NCBI GenBank assembly: GCA_025617745.1
Contig: CM046868.1
Span: forward strand, 22,807,608 to 22,871,607
Length of the DNA: 64,000 nt
Reading direction: 5' to 3'
Source: Heliocidaris erythrogramma
Taxonomy: Eukaryota > Echinodermata > Echinoidea > Camarodonta > Echinometridae
This document shows positions 36,765 through 47,299 of the stretch, one piece after another. The notes under the pieces are model-generated. The model was not told the origin of the DNA. It made no database searches and saw only the letters and a program-made list of their open reading frames with translations. Each line of letters begins with the position of its first letter. Positions within the stretch are counted from its first letter, which is position 1. A program made the translations under genes and the position numbers.

Positions 36765-37649
36765 ATGCCTGACAGCGAGTCAGACAGTTCAACTTCCATA
36801 GTTGGGGCCGTTAGCATAAAGCTTCCGCAATTCTGGAGTTCCGATCCGCAACTTTGGTTCGCCCAAATTGAATCTCAATTTGCTACGCGCCAAATAACAG
36901 TGGAGACAACGAAATACCACTATGTTATTTCTGCTTTGCAGCCGGAAGTTGCGCAAGAGGTACGGGACCTCCTCATAAATCCACCCGCGATTACGCCTTA
37001 CTCTATTCTAAAGGAGCAGCTTATTTCCCGCACCACGGCTTCCGAGCAGCGCCGTGTACAAATGCTCCTCACTGAGGAAGAGTTAGGCGACCGAAAACCG
37101 TCGCAACTCCTGCGCCGCATGGAGCAGCTTGTTGGAGCTAAGAAAATTGAGAAGGGAATTTTGAAACAATTGTTTCTTCAGCGCATGCCCTCTAACGTGC
37201 GCTTAATTCTCGCTTCGACTAGCGACACATTGTCATTAAGCGAACTGGCAGAGTTAGCCGATAAGATTATTGAGGTCCACGTCCCAACCGTAGGGACAGT
37301 TTCCGCAGAGGTACCTACCACCTCACTCGCCGCACAGGTGGTGCATCCCACCGTCGCACCAGTGACCGCAGCCGCCGGTCCTGACCCCATAGAGGAGTTG
37401 CGCAAAGACGTACACCAGTTGTTTAAGATGGTGACGGACTTGCAGCGACAAGTTTTTCGTTCACAGCGCAACATTCGTAATCGTAGCAAGTCACCGTCAC
37501 GTTCTAAGGTGACCGCTGAATCACAAGCAGATGCACTAGCATCAAACTTGTGTTTCTACCACGAACGCTTCGGGGACAAGGCAAACCGTTGCCGATCTCC
37601 CTGCGCCCGATCACGTGAATTTTCGGAAAACACCAAAGCCAGTCGGTAG
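36765..37649 (+). CDS. Gag polyprotein of the CsRn1-like element
   Basis: 294 residues. The N-terminal part has the gypsy-type capsid signature (PQFWSSDPQLWFAQIESQF at about residues 21-39, then YHYVISALQPEVAQEV and LLRRMEQLVG). Residues 200-250 are basic and Ser-rich. The C-terminal zinc motif CFYHERFGDKANRCRSPC is of the form C-x2-H-x9-C-x3-C, the CHCC variant of the CsRn1 clade. It packages RNA and assembles virus-like particles in this family. The frame is intact. Pol follows in the -1 frame, overlapping over 37619-37649, so a -1 shift is likely needed for Gag-Pol. No perfect slippery heptamer is obvious (the best candidate word is GGAAAAC at 37626). Confidence 0.85.
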   Translation: MPDSESDSSTSIVGAVSIKLPQFWSSDPQLWFAQIESQFATRQITVETTKYHYVISALQPEVAQEVRDLLINPPAITPYSILKEQLISRTTASEQRRVQMLLTEEELGDRKPSQLLRRMEQLVGAKKIEKGILKQLFLQRMPSNVRLILASTSDTLSLSELAELADKIIEVHVPTVGTVSAEVPTTSLAAQVVHPTVAPVTAAAGPDPIEELRKDVHQLFKMVTDLQRQVFRSQRNIRNRSKSPSRSKVTAESQADALASNLCFYHERFGDKANRCRSPCARSREFSENTKASR

Positions 37650-37980
37650 GCGCGACGACCCGAACTGGTGCATGCGATGGTCGCCTATTCTACATTACGG
37701 ATGTAAATTCACGGAGGAAATTCTTAATTGACACAGGCGCTGCAGTAAGCGTTTTTCCGCCATCCAAGCAGGAGACGAAAAAAGTATCAACGCTTACTCT
37801 GCGAGCCGCGAATGGAACGCCCATTGCCACATATGGTCAACGGTCACTGACCCTTGATTTAGGCCTACGCCGCACTTGCCGCTGGGTATTTACCATAGCG
37901 AACGTGCCCTCCCCGATCATAGGCGCCGATTTTTTGCACCATTTTCAGTTCTTAGTTGATGTGCACAAAGTCTCATGGTA
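37619..37980 (+). pseudogene. Pol protease segment, truncated
   Basis: Opens after a stop at 37616-37618 in the -1 frame relative to gag. It shows the retroviral-type aspartic protease signature FLIDTGAAVSVFPP, then LTLRAANGTPIATYG and a C-terminal PIIGADFLHHFQFLVDVH. After DVH it reads three more codons and meets a stop (37978-37980), where the RNase H frame begins. In a complete element the reverse transcriptase would follow here. The deletion junction is near 37965-37975. Confidence 0.8.
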
Positions 37981-39747
37981 GATGCATCGGACCGCGCTAT
38001 AGGCGGAGTTGTACAACAACTCAAAGGTACCGCTTGGCAGCCGATCGCGTTCTTTTCACGAAAGTTACTGCCCGCAGAAACTCGATACAGTACTTTCGGG
38101 CGCGAACTTTTGGCCGTATATTTGACCATTAAGCATTTCCGCTACATGCTTGATGGGCGCACGTTTTGCGTCTTTACAGACCATAAGCCGCTGATTCACT
38201 CGTTCCGCGCTCATCCCGACCGTCATAGCCCGCGCGAGATCAGACATCTCGACTACATATCGCAGTTCACAACTGATTTGCGCCATGTCAAAGGGACTGA
38301 CAATGTAGTGGCTGATGTTTTATCGCGGCCCGAAGTGAACACATTGCACGCATTGCACTCTGACACGCAAATCGATTTCAAAGCCATGGCGCAGGCCCAG
38401 GAAACCGACCCAGAGTTGCAAACGTTGCTAAACTCAACCAAGCCATCCGGTTTAGTACTTGAAAAAGTACCTCTCATCTCTGTAGGAGGGGAGATTATGT
38501 GCGATGTATCACACAATATGACTCGACCGTTCGTTCCCGTTGAACACCGTCGCGCAGTGTTCAATGCCATACATGGGTTATCACACCCTGGCGTACGCGC
38601 ATCCGTGAAAGCCGTCACTTCACGATTCGTATGGCCCAGCATCAAAAAGGACGTCCGGAAATGGGCCCAACACTGTGTGTCGTGTCAAAAGTCGAAAATA
38701 CATCGACATGTGAAAGCGCCTATGGGCACATTCAGCGCACCTGACGCGCGATTCGCACATATACATCTTGATTTAGTTGGTCCGCTGCCGCCGTCAAACG
38801 GTAACATGTACCTTTTGACATGTATAGACAGATATACCCGATGGCCCGAAGCCATTCCGATACCGGACCAGTCTGCAGAGACGGTAGCACGCGCATTCGT
38901 GGACAGGTGGATTGCTGTGTTCGGGGCACCGGACACCATTACTACCGACCGTGGTAGGCAATTCGAGTCCCACTTATTCAAGGAGCTCGCGAAGCTTTTA
39001 GGGACCACGAGAGTCCGCACCACATCGTACCATCCTGCGGCCAACGGGATGGTGGAGCGTTTTCACCGGCAATTGAAATCTGCTCTCAAAGCGCACGAAA
39101 ACCAAACGAATTGGACCGAGCACTTGCCGCTAACACTACTTGGTATCCGCTCCACGGTAAAGGAGGACTTAGCATGTTCCCCTGCCGAGCTTGTTTTTGG
39201 CACAACGCTGCGTTTGCCTGGACAGTTCATTGCTCCAGTGCAAACTGAACTCGATCCGAGGGATTATGTTTCTCGCTTGAAACGGCATATGAACGCATGC
39301 AAACTTACTCCGACTCGATCTAACCAAGGGACTACTTATGTTCCAAAGAATCTGTTCCGAACTTCGCACGTGTTTGTTCGCGACGACACGGTACGTAAAC
39401 CGTTGCAGCAACCGTATAAGGGACCGTTCCGAGTCTTAAAGCGCAATGAAAAGTTTTTTACACTTGACATACGTGGTAAACGCGAGCAAGTCAGTTTGGA
39501 CCGATTAAAGGTCGCCTACGTAGAAAAGGAAGATGGAAACGAAACCATGCGAAACTTCCATGCGCTGGCTGCTCGTAGTCCACCAGCAGCCGATGTTGGA
39601 CAACCGTCCGCTGCAACGACTAGTTTACCTGCAAAGCCGCAAACTAGTGCAGCAGCACACAGCGCTGATAAGACACAGGTCCGGATAACCAGGTCAGGAC
39701 GACATGTCCACTGGCCCACAAAGTACAAAGATTATTGTGCTTTTTGA
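37975..39747 (+). CDS. Pol fragment: RNase H and integrase
   Basis: 590 residues. RNase H at about 1-120: DASDRAIGGVVQQ (Asp3), FGRELLAVYLTIKHF (Glu44), CVFTDHKPL (Asp69) and DNVVADVLSR (Asp114). The integrase zinc-binding region has His200, His204, Cys234 and Cys237. The catalytic DD35E triad is Asp266 (HLDLVGP), Asp325 (TTDRGRQF) and Glu361 (NGMVERFH). A chromodomain-like or GPY/F C-terminus follows (YKGPFRVLKR at about 480). The annotated start methionine is internal to the original polyprotein; the upstream RT portion has been deleted, so it is not expected to be translated as part of Gag-Pol. Confidence 0.88.
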   Translation: MVDASDRAIGGVVQQLKGTAWQPIAFFSRKLLPAETRYSTFGRELLAVYLTIKHFRYMLDGRTFCVFTDHKPLIHSFRAHPDRHSPREIRHLDYISQFTTDLRHVKGTDNVVADVLSRPEVNTLHALHSDTQIDFKAMAQAQETDPELQTLLNSTKPSGLVLEKVPLISVGGEIMCDVSHNMTRPFVPVEHRRAVFNAIHGLSHPGVRASVKAVTSRFVWPSIKKDVRKWAQHCVSCQKSKIHRHVKAPMGTFSAPDARFAHIHLDLVGPLPPSNGNMYLLTCIDRYTRWPEAIPIPDQSAETVARAFVDRWIAVFGAPDTITTDRGRQFESHLFKELAKLLGTTRVRTTSYHPAANGMVERFHRQLKSALKAHENQTNWTEHLPLTLLGIRSTVKEDLACSPAELVFGTTLRLPGQFIAPVQTELDPRDYVSRLKRHMNACKLTPTRSNQGTTYVPKNLFRTSHVFVRDDTVRKPLQQPYKGPFRVLKRNEKFFTLDIRGKREQVSLDRLKVAYVEKEDGNETMRNFHALAARSPPAADVGQPSAATTSLPAKPQTSAAAHSADKTQVRITRSGRHVHWPTKYKDYCAF

Positions 39748-39793
39748 TTTAGATATTATGTCGTTCTCAAGTAATTCATTTCATTACTCGCTC

Positions 39794-39806
39794 ACTAGGA
39801 GGGGGT
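39794..39806 (+). promoter_or_regulatory. Polypurine tract
   Basis: actaggaggggg precedes the right LTR, separated from it by ttaat. Purine-rich and at the expected position for plus-strand priming. The 5-bp gap is unusual and could mean the LTR boundary is drawn a little late. Confidence 0.55.
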
Positions 39807-39810
39807 TAAT

Positions 39811-41161
39811 TGTAGCGTTAATGCATTTTTTTTTGGGGGGGTTAAATAATTTTATGCATTTAAGATCAATTCCTCTTTATTTAGCTAATCCAAAATAGCT
39901 GACATTTTTTATACAGCTGGTGACAACCAGGCATTTCCTGGTTACATTGTACATGTGATACATTACCATTATCTAAACATGTGTTTTACATTGTACTTGT
40001 ATTACGTAACATTACACCTGTCTGCATCTCCCTGTACATACTATAATTTCCATGACAGTAGCTATTTCTATGCTCTTTTGTGTTTTGGTCATGTGAACAT
40101 CACATGCCAATTTTGTCCTTAATTAGCATTTTCTGTACTTTTCCACTACATGTTTATATAAGGTGAAAGTCTGTGCTTTTTTTTCACTACTACATCAGTC
40201 ACTGAGAAGGTACACCAAATTATTGAAGCTTATTTTTTAACCGGGTACGACTCCCGTGGAACTTTCTTCGGCAACCTGCTGACACCTGGCTTAGCCGTTT
40301 TTAGCCAGCTTTTGGTAACGGACTTTTATTCCACGGCATACAACGAAGCTACTTCATCTCTGCAACTAGATTCTTCAAGGGAGCAGAATTGAGAAACTTT
40401 CTGGACACCTTCATTCCATCGAGTATATAGAGCCGTCGACCTAGCTCTCTGAACTTCCAACAGACTCGGGCTCACCGCTGCATTCCGCGGGCGAATACCA
40501 CGTGTCCATCTACGCTGTCCAAGGTTTCAATCAACATTCTGACTCTGTTGCTGCCGTGAGTTTTACACCCAAACATTCTTGCCAAGCAACCCATAACTGA
40601 GGGCATATCATTTCTCACTTCTTTTTGAGCAATTTATCGTATTTGTTGTACCTTAAGTGCTGAATTACTTTAGTGATCATTTTTGTTAATTGTTAATTTG
40701 AATTGGCACCAGTTTTGATTGCCATCTTGCACCAACCAGGCGCACATATTTTATATATATATATATAAAATATATATATATATACACACATATATCGCTT
40801 AAGTTTAAGCATTTAACGATTCCTTTTTTGTATTTCGTTTACTCATATTTTGTGAGCCATAAGTTTCGCCAAATTAGCTTGTGCTCACACTACTCTATAT
40901 TTTTTTAATGCTTATTACAGCGGCGGCCTTCCGCTTTAGAAACAGAGCCACTTGTACTTAAGCATTTACTTTGTATATTTATTTGAAATTGTCTTGGTGA
41001 ATATATATAAACATTAAACCACCAGCAATTAATTTTATTGTGTTAATGTTCATTCATTTCTTGTGAGATCAAATAAGTTTAAATTTAGTGAGGAGGTTGT
41101 TGAACACGTACACATTTTTTAAGTTTGAATTTTTTGTTAAATACACCATACCATCCCCACA
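39811..41161 (+). repeat. Right LTR (1351 bp)
   Basis: Nearly identical to the left LTR. I see substitutions at tctgGatc/tctgCatc, acataGtat/acataCtat and aatttGatt/aatttTatt, one-base changes in two T runs, and a different (TA)n tract containing TAAAATA at about 40770. Confidence 0.9.
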
Positions 41162-41308
41162 AGTTGTTTTCGTTTTGACATGAGGCAACTTTAGAAGCAG
41201 TTTGTCTTGTGAACTTCGCAAGTTATTTGTATATGGATGCAATTTAAAAGGTAATAATTCAGACAAGTAATTTGGGGCTTGACCATTCAAAGCTTTGTAA
41301 ACGAGCAA
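41162..41308 (-). pseudogene. LINE pol 3' end, part 1 (split by the LTR element)
   Basis: On the minus strand it reads LVYKALNGQAPNYLSELLPF, then NNLRSSQDKLLLKLPHVKTK, the standard run-up to the GDxAFSxAAPKLWN motif, which continues at 35305 downwards. Upstream of it the frame meets a stop and borders a hAT-like fragment. The last four bases before the LTR are the AGTT target copy (41162-41165). Confidence 0.75.
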
Positions 41309-41311
41309 AAG

Positions 41312-42070
41312 CCCTTCTTACAATATCTTTGTTGGATTCCCCTTTCAAAACAGGGAGTACTCTGGGCAAGTTTTTCAGTCAAGATGGATTCCAGTGTTGT
41401 CACACTCAAATTGGTCTGTCTTGTTCCTGCGTAACCACACTTTCACAGGAGGCATTGGAGTGATGAATGACCAAAATTCCCTTCATCACTTTTGTCAAAG
41501 TAGGGTACTTCTTGCCACCAGTACAGGGATCTGTGAGCTGTGAAATCATATGCCACTGCTTATCCACTATCACTGTCTCAGTAGGAAGTGTATATAGCCA
41601 ACTAGCCATGGAAGTGTCAGCCTGGTAGTGGGCATATTCACTCTCTAGATGATCAACATCAACATCACCATCACCCAGCAGACAGGGAAATTTGTTGACG
41701 AAAAATACTGAGTGTCAAACCTCACTTCTTTCAGCATGCTTTGCTAATGCATCATCTAGAGGCCAAGTTTTGAAGGTATAGTCTCAAGCCTTCACATAGA
41801 ATGTGCATACTGCACTGTAGAAACCTTGGATGTCTGATTCACTCAGAGTGAAGTTAGACTTCTCTAGACTGCTCTCAAGTAGAGTTTGGCATCCTTGCCA
41901 ATCATGAGATTTTCATCATTCTTCTGATGGTTCCTTTCAGAGTAGGATACTTCTTCAAGCGGAACTGAGGATATTGAAGATGGTTTCAAAAGCCTGAGGT
42001 AGATGAGATCTCTGTTGAGGAGATGGATGCATGGTTCCCTCCTTTGAAGCAGAAGATTCCCCTTCTCAAA
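41312..42070 (-). pseudogene. hAT-like transposase-derived fragment
   Basis: The minus strand contains in order PCIHLLNRDLIYL, LEEVSYSERNHQKN, NFTLSESDIQGFYSAVCTFY, HLESEYAHYQADTS, DKQWHMISQLTDPCTGGKKY, PTLTKVMKGILVIHHSNASC and, in another frame, NLSVTTLESILTEKL. The pattern (YPxLxxVxxxxLxxxHSNAxxE...) fits the C-terminal dimerisation region of hAT-type transposases. Several stops and frameshifts show it is dead. Assignment is by motif recognition only. Confidence 0.5.
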
Positions 42071-42880
42071 AAGCCTGTTAGCATACCGAAGGAAGAAGTA
42101 ATAGAGTTTATTTTGAGGAGATCTCTAGTCTTTCTCTAGATTCCAGCATGATGTGACTGGAAGAATATGCACTTTTAGCTGCAGTTTTAGCTTGAACTAG
42201 TTCCAGCCACGGAAGGAGTATGCCTATGACTTTAGGTTTGTCACCGATGAGCTTCTATCAAGTGCTGTGGCAAAAGAAGAAGTTAACTTGGGTCCTACTT
42301 AACTTTACCTGTAGATGTAGGTGCAGTCTGTCTTGACACAGCTGCTTTTCAGTGGATGAGGACCGGTGATGCTACCAGCTCTTGGTGTTGATTTTGGTAC
42401 TCTCCCTGTAAGGTTTAGCAGTGGATAACCTAGTGGTAGAGAAACTAGCTGTTGTCTTGGGTGGGGTAAATGTGCTTCCTCTAGTGCTAGCTGTAGCTGC
42501 AGTGCCAGTAGTTGGAGTGTTCTTCTTGCTACGTGTCATGCTTCTGGCTTTAGTTGTCTGTTTCTGCTTCCTTCTCACCTCTTCTTGGAAGAAGAGGAGC
42601 AGTAGTTTCTACTGTTCAATAAGTCCATCCAGGCACTGACCCAGTGACCACCATCCGGTTGCGGCATGCATCAAAATCTTGCCTGTAGCCTTATTACAGA
42701 GTTCCTGTAGTGCTTTCACTCCTTTGATATGTTTGCTACTCTTGTCCAAGGGGTAGCATATATGAACATGAACACAATGTATGCGCGCTCACTGCCTGGC
42801 AAAAACGCATCAACATTCACATTTTCATGGAATTCAAGAAGGATAAGCGGGATGGTCTGATTTTCTGGGAGCCTCGCAGT
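42070..42880. other. Degenerate mobile-element sequence, identity unclear
   Basis: The minus strand has a Thr/Lys/Ser-rich open frame (complement 42372-42578) preceded by KGVKALQELCNKATGKI and LGQCLDGLIEQ, which could be the start of a gag-like or transposase-associated protein. It is flanked by hAT-like and BEL/Pao fragments. I cannot name it. Confidence 0.3.
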
Positions 42881-43045
42881 GAAACCAGGAGGATTTCTCT
42901 TAGTGCCTCACGATAGGCAACAAATTAAAGGTCTGAAAGTCCGTGATGCCTCATTGCCTATGTAGCATAGTACTGTCATAGTGTTGGTCCAAAAGTAGGT
43001 CTGCTTCACTGGTATCTCAAGTTCCCTTTTCAGCATTTTGTCCCG
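42880..43045 (-). pseudogene. BEL/Pao pol fragment (RNase H region)
   Basis: The minus-strand frame reads LEIPVKQTYFWTNTMTVLCY, then IGNEASRTFRPLI, matching the FWTDSxTVLxYIxN motif typical of BEL/Pao RNase H. A stop follows. Together with 43460-44830 it is the remains of one antisense BEL/Pao element. Confidence 0.6.
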
Positions 43046-43061
43046 TCAATTTGCAACGCAT

Positions 43062-43450
43062 GGTTTTTTATGCCTCCGCCCACCGAAGGTGGGTGCCGGA
43101 GGCATTATGTTTCCGGGTTGTCCGTCCGTCTGTGCGTCCCGTTTTCGTTCTCACGATAACTTAAGAACCATTTGGCGAATTAACTTCAGACTTGGCTCAT
43201 GTATGCATATTGGAGTGATGATAATCTGAGTTGATTTTGGGGTCACGAGGTCAAAGATCAAAGGTCATAGAGGACATTATATACCTGGAAATAGATGGTT
43301 CCCAGAATAACTCAAGAACAATTTAATGGATCAACTTCAAACTTGGCACACATGTATTTGACAGTGATTTGATTAGATTTGGGGGTCATGGGTTCAAAGG
43401 TCAAAGAGGATGTTATATACCTGTAAATAGACTGTGCTTGCAATAACTGG
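43062..43450 (+). repeat. Second copy of the tgcctccgcccaccgaagg repeat, 5' half
   Basis: Matches the start of 22752-23665 (hairpin start, then cgataacttaagaaccattt and atgggttcaaaggtcaaaga). The 3' half is displaced to 44850-45127, with BEL/Pao sequence in between. Confidence 0.75.
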
Positions 43451-43459
43451 AGCACAGTT

Positions 43460-44830
43460 TAAAACTAATCAACATGAATTTGCGATATATTTCTGCCCTC
43501 TCTTGTGGAAGTTTGTCCTTGTCAAAGTTGAGCTCTTCAACTGTATTTTGCTCTCTCTCTTCTCTTGGTATGACATTCAGCACTGTTTTGTCATCCTCAT
43601 GATTTTACAGACTTCTTGGTGTAGGATAAACCACAAGTCTTCATCTTCTCTAAGAAGCTAGTTTTATGGTACCTTTTCTGCATATTTCTTGTCCACAATC
43701 ACCCATGAAATCTGTTTCCTCTGAAAGTGTGCTGCTCTCTCTTTAGCTTGTCTATTACTAGGCATCACCACATTCTTATCCTTGAAAGGTAGCCCCTTTT
43801 TGTAAATCTTTGTAAACCTTTCCATTTCTCTCAGAATCTTTCGGACCTCTTTTGATTTCTGTGGCTTGATTTCTGCTACCCTTTCACTATAGTCATGATT
43901 AAACATCATGATAAGCTGCTGGTCGATGACCTTCAGAGATATGAGACGTGACGAGATCCATCTTGTCATACTTGAATTTTTCACACCACTAACCTCCCAT
44001 CCTAACAGTGTCCTGTAAGAAACAGGCCCAACATTTTTACTGTTGATTACCTCTAATGGTTCTATGGGTGTTAATGGATGCTGCTACCAGTTAGAAGACT
44101 CACATCACATGCTTTTGTCTTGTAGGTTTGTATGCCTCAGGGATGAATATTCTTCCAGGTGAGCTACTGTACAGATGTCCTTCCTGTTTACCGGTATAGA
44201 GTCTTGAACCTACACTTTTTGGAGGTCTGTGATATTATTTCTCTCAAGATCAAGACCTCCCAAGTTCTTCAACACTTGACAGTTGGTCACCTTGTCCTGA
44301 ATCTTCCATTCATTTGCAGTTCTTCCCTCAACGCCTCTGACCAGAAAATGTGAAAGTTCCTTTGAATGAACTCCTACTGGAATTACAACAGGTAGGGCAT
44401 TAGATTCACTGTTGCAGTTTCTCTTGGAAAGTCTTACTTCAGTGTCATTTTAAATAGAAGAACTTGTCTCAACCCTTGAACTGGCAGTAGGTTCATTTAC
44501 CTCATTCTCACCTTGAATACCCAACGTTGTCTCCTGTTCAGATCTGTGTAATACAGTGTGGTGTCAATTTTTGCACTTATCACATACCAGTCTACACTTG
44601 CACTCTTTTGCCATGCGCCCTGACTTCTTGTGACATGAGAAACATACCCCCTGAGACTTACAGAACTGAACTTTTTTGCATGTGCTTGCCTCTAAGTTCT
44701 TGTGAAGGATCTAAGCCGTGGGTTGAAGTCCTGCAATAGTTGTAATGGGAATCTGCCCGACCATCCTTCTTTGTAAGATTTGTTTTCAAGCTTGGCTTAG
44801 AATTTCTTTGTCTTCTCCCGCCTTTTTTAT
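43460..44830 (-). pseudogene. BEL/Pao gag-pol fragment (zinc knuckle to RT start)
   Basis: On the minus strand, near 44640-44560, a gag zinc-knuckle CFSCHKKSGRMAKECKCRL followed by VCDKCKN is seen. Then at 44090-44000 the protease-RT linker PLEVINSKNVGPVSYRTLLG(W), and at 43980-43664 LISLKVIDQQLIMMFNHDYS and KKGLPFKDKNVVMPSNRQAK, which match the FNHDFxE...LPFK...MPxNRxxA order of BEL/Pao pol. Frameshifts and stops are frequent. Confidence 0.65.
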
Positions 44831-44849
44831 GTCAACGTTCACTGGTTTA

Positions 44850-45127
44850 GTAGGTCAAATGTCGTAGAGGTCAATATGCATGAAATCAAAGATTTTTTAG
44901 TTTTGTTTTCACCGTATCTCAACTATAGCCATGTATGCATGGCTATGAGGAGACAAGGTGATCAGACTTTTGGGTTGTTTGGTCAAAGGTCAAAGAGGTC
45001 AAATAACATGTAATCATAGGGTTGTTTCATTCTGGTTTTCACAGTATTTCAAGAACAATTTGAGCCATGAACTTGACTAAATTTAGGCTGAGGCATATAG
45101 GAGACACAGTCGCATTCATCTTGTTAA
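44850..45127 (+). repeat. Second copy of the tgcctccgcccaccgaagg repeat, 3' half
   Basis: Matches the end of 22752-23665 through cagacttttgggtt, gtcaaagaggtcaa and the terminal gaggcatataggagacacag...ttcatcttgtt. Confidence 0.75.
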
Positions 45128-45129
45128 AT

Positions 45130-46140
45130 CTATTTTATATCTAAGAAATGGGCATGGAAAATAATTCTTTAGAAATGACTTGCAAATGTACCAGTAACAT
45201 TTACAAAACAAATTCACAGATATTCATGAATTTAATTAGACAGCTAAATCAATCATGTATTTATTTTCGTCAAATATATAAATGCCAGATTGATCCTTAC
45301 GCTGAAAAGATGTAATATAATGACAATTCTCACTGATATACATGTATTTTCTAAAAAAAACACATATTTTTTGTATTGAATTCATCATGTTAACTTTTCT
45401 CAGATTTCAACATTGTTTATTTACTTTATATCTAAAATGTGAGGATGGAAATATGTTCATGAGAAGTTGTGAATATAAGAAAATATAGAAATGAAAAGGA
45501 AATGAAAAAATTCACATCTTTAGAGGAAGTGACATCACCTCTGTAAAAAGTATATGAAATTAGGAGACATAATTTTAGATGATATATGAGGTCAGATGAT
45601 ACCTTCGGTGTTATGAGGATTTTAATTTACCTCTTAATTGTATTGATCATAGCGAGCATTATCTGTAATATACACTTTGCTTCTTATTTTTAGACAAAGA
45701 GAGGTAATAAAAATTGCAATAATTGATTCTTTTATTGTCTGTGTTATACATAGTTATGCAACCTTTGCCATTTCAATTAATATAACATGCATTTGATATA
45801 TTAAATTCTATGTCATGTGTTGCCTCATCTATTTTATGATAAAGTACATAAATGTGCATTTTGCACTTATTGAGGTAACTTTTAAGATAATCATTCATTG
45901 TACCTGTCTTGTAATTTAGGAGAATGTTTTAGTTATTTAAATATACTTACATTTGAAAAGATTAACTTCTGTCTATGTATTTTGCCATTTTGCATCTCCA
46001 TGTATGCACATCAGTTACTTTTGTACTAAAATTAGTATTAAATGAAGTTATTTTATATTAAAATAGTAGTTTGTATGTTTTATGTTTCAGTGTAGCTCGC
46101 AGGCATGGTTAACCCTCTAGGTCCCCTATAGACGCATGTA
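45130..46140. other. AT-rich spacer, no gene recognised
   Basis: Strongly AT-rich with many stops in all frames; no repeat pairs, RNA genes or transposon ends recognised. Confidence 0.4.
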
Positions 46141-46174
46141 CGATTGGTCCTACATCACAGTGGTCCAATAAATG

Positions 46175-46445
46175 AACTGTAACCTTAGCAGTGGCACATC
46201 CAGGCTTCTTTGGCTTGGGAGGGGAGGAGGGCATACATGAAGTCTGAAAAATTGAAGCAACAACAGCAACAAATATAGTATTACAAGTTGTTTTTTTTTT
46301 GTTTTTTCCTCTGGAAATCCGGAAAATTGCTGAACTATATGGTCCTTTTGCATTTGTATTTAGAGTAGGCCCTATGCCAGATTTTTTTTGGTTTTTTATT
46401 TTTTTTGGGGGGGGGGTACCTTGGATCTGCCACTGCTGAGTCCTT
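46175..46445. repeat. Repeat with tggatctgccactgctg end and G run
   Basis: Starts agcagtggcacatccaggct and ends ttggatctgccactgctga, i.e. inverted termini of the GTGGCGGATCC type, with a G run at about 46408-46417. It is a diverged member of the family at 31505-31835. Confidence 0.55.
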
Positions 46446-46792
46446 GATGAAACCCTTAACACTAACCCTTAAAGCACAGACACCTACTAATTTGACTGAG
46501 ACTAAAAATGTCCAACCAGACACCCTCACTTGTATTTAGAAGCTGGTGCAGGTGTGTGCAAGAAAGGGGGGGGGGGGGGCTACCAAAATGTTTAATCCGA
46601 AGGGGCATTTAGACAACAACTAAGTCTGAAAAAATATAAAAGCAGTTACTATTATTATTAGTTTATTATTATTTGATTAATATTATTAGACCTATCATAT
46701 TTTTTATCACTGATACTAAATATATTTTGTTTGTTATTTAGTAGCCCTATAGGCCTCTTGATTTTTTTTTTTTAATGAGAGGAGGGTGCCTT

Positions 46793-46870
46793 GAGATTAT
46801 TATGACTGAGTTCTGAATATTGTAACTGGTAAGGGGCTATATAAGAAACAGCTATTATTATTATTATTAA
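46793..46870 (+). repeat. SINE-like 3' tail
   Basis: Contains gccttgagattat, aaggggctatataagaaaca and a (ATT)n tail, resembling the SINE tails at 17425-17515 and 56690-56738. Confidence 0.45.
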
Positions 46871-47299
46871 TACTAAATGAAGATTTTATATCTGCTCGTG
46901 CTCCCTGGTATTCAAGGACTTACAGTGGTTAATGTTTTATATTTAAATTTGTAAATGAGAAACGCAGGCCAAGTTCTATCAACAAGAAATTGCCGAGAAA
47001 AAAGCAAGAAAAAACATGTACTGTGTGCGAGAGGAAGGAAGCAAGCTAGGGAAATGCAGCTAGACCTTCCGTTTTAAAGAAAGATTTAATTTTAAACAAT
47101 TTTCAAAAAGTGCTGGCGCTGTCGATGTGGCCATCGATCGGGCTGGATGCCGCAATGCTGAGATCTAGCCAGCCCAGTGTTACCAGCGCCAGAATTTGAA
47201 TTAAATTGTGCTAGATTATGCCAAAATATGACCCACTGTGACGTTTTGGCAGGCACCATGGGAACGAATTTGTTGCTGGGGGTGCTGTGAGCAAAAATA

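Larger units (their letters stand above)
35306..41161 (+). mobile_element. CsRn1-like Ty3/gypsy LTR retrotransposon, RT-deleted
   Basis: A 5.86-kb element with two 1.35-kb LTRs, an AGTT target duplication, a tRNA-Trp primer-binding site, gag with a CHCC zinc motif, a protease, RNase H and integrase. The CHCC gag motif and the Trp primer are known hallmarks of the CsRn1 clade. The reverse transcriptase core that should lie between protease and RNase H is absent: the protease frame ends at about 37980 and RNase H begins at about 37972. LTRs differ at about three substitutions plus length changes in simple repeats, so insertion is recent. It is non-autonomous as it stands. It sits in antisense inside an older LINE. 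Confidence 0.88.

Noticed and set aside
38253-39044. Minus-strand open frames of 119-130 codons
   Set aside because: They are antisense shadows of the retrotransposon pol frame.
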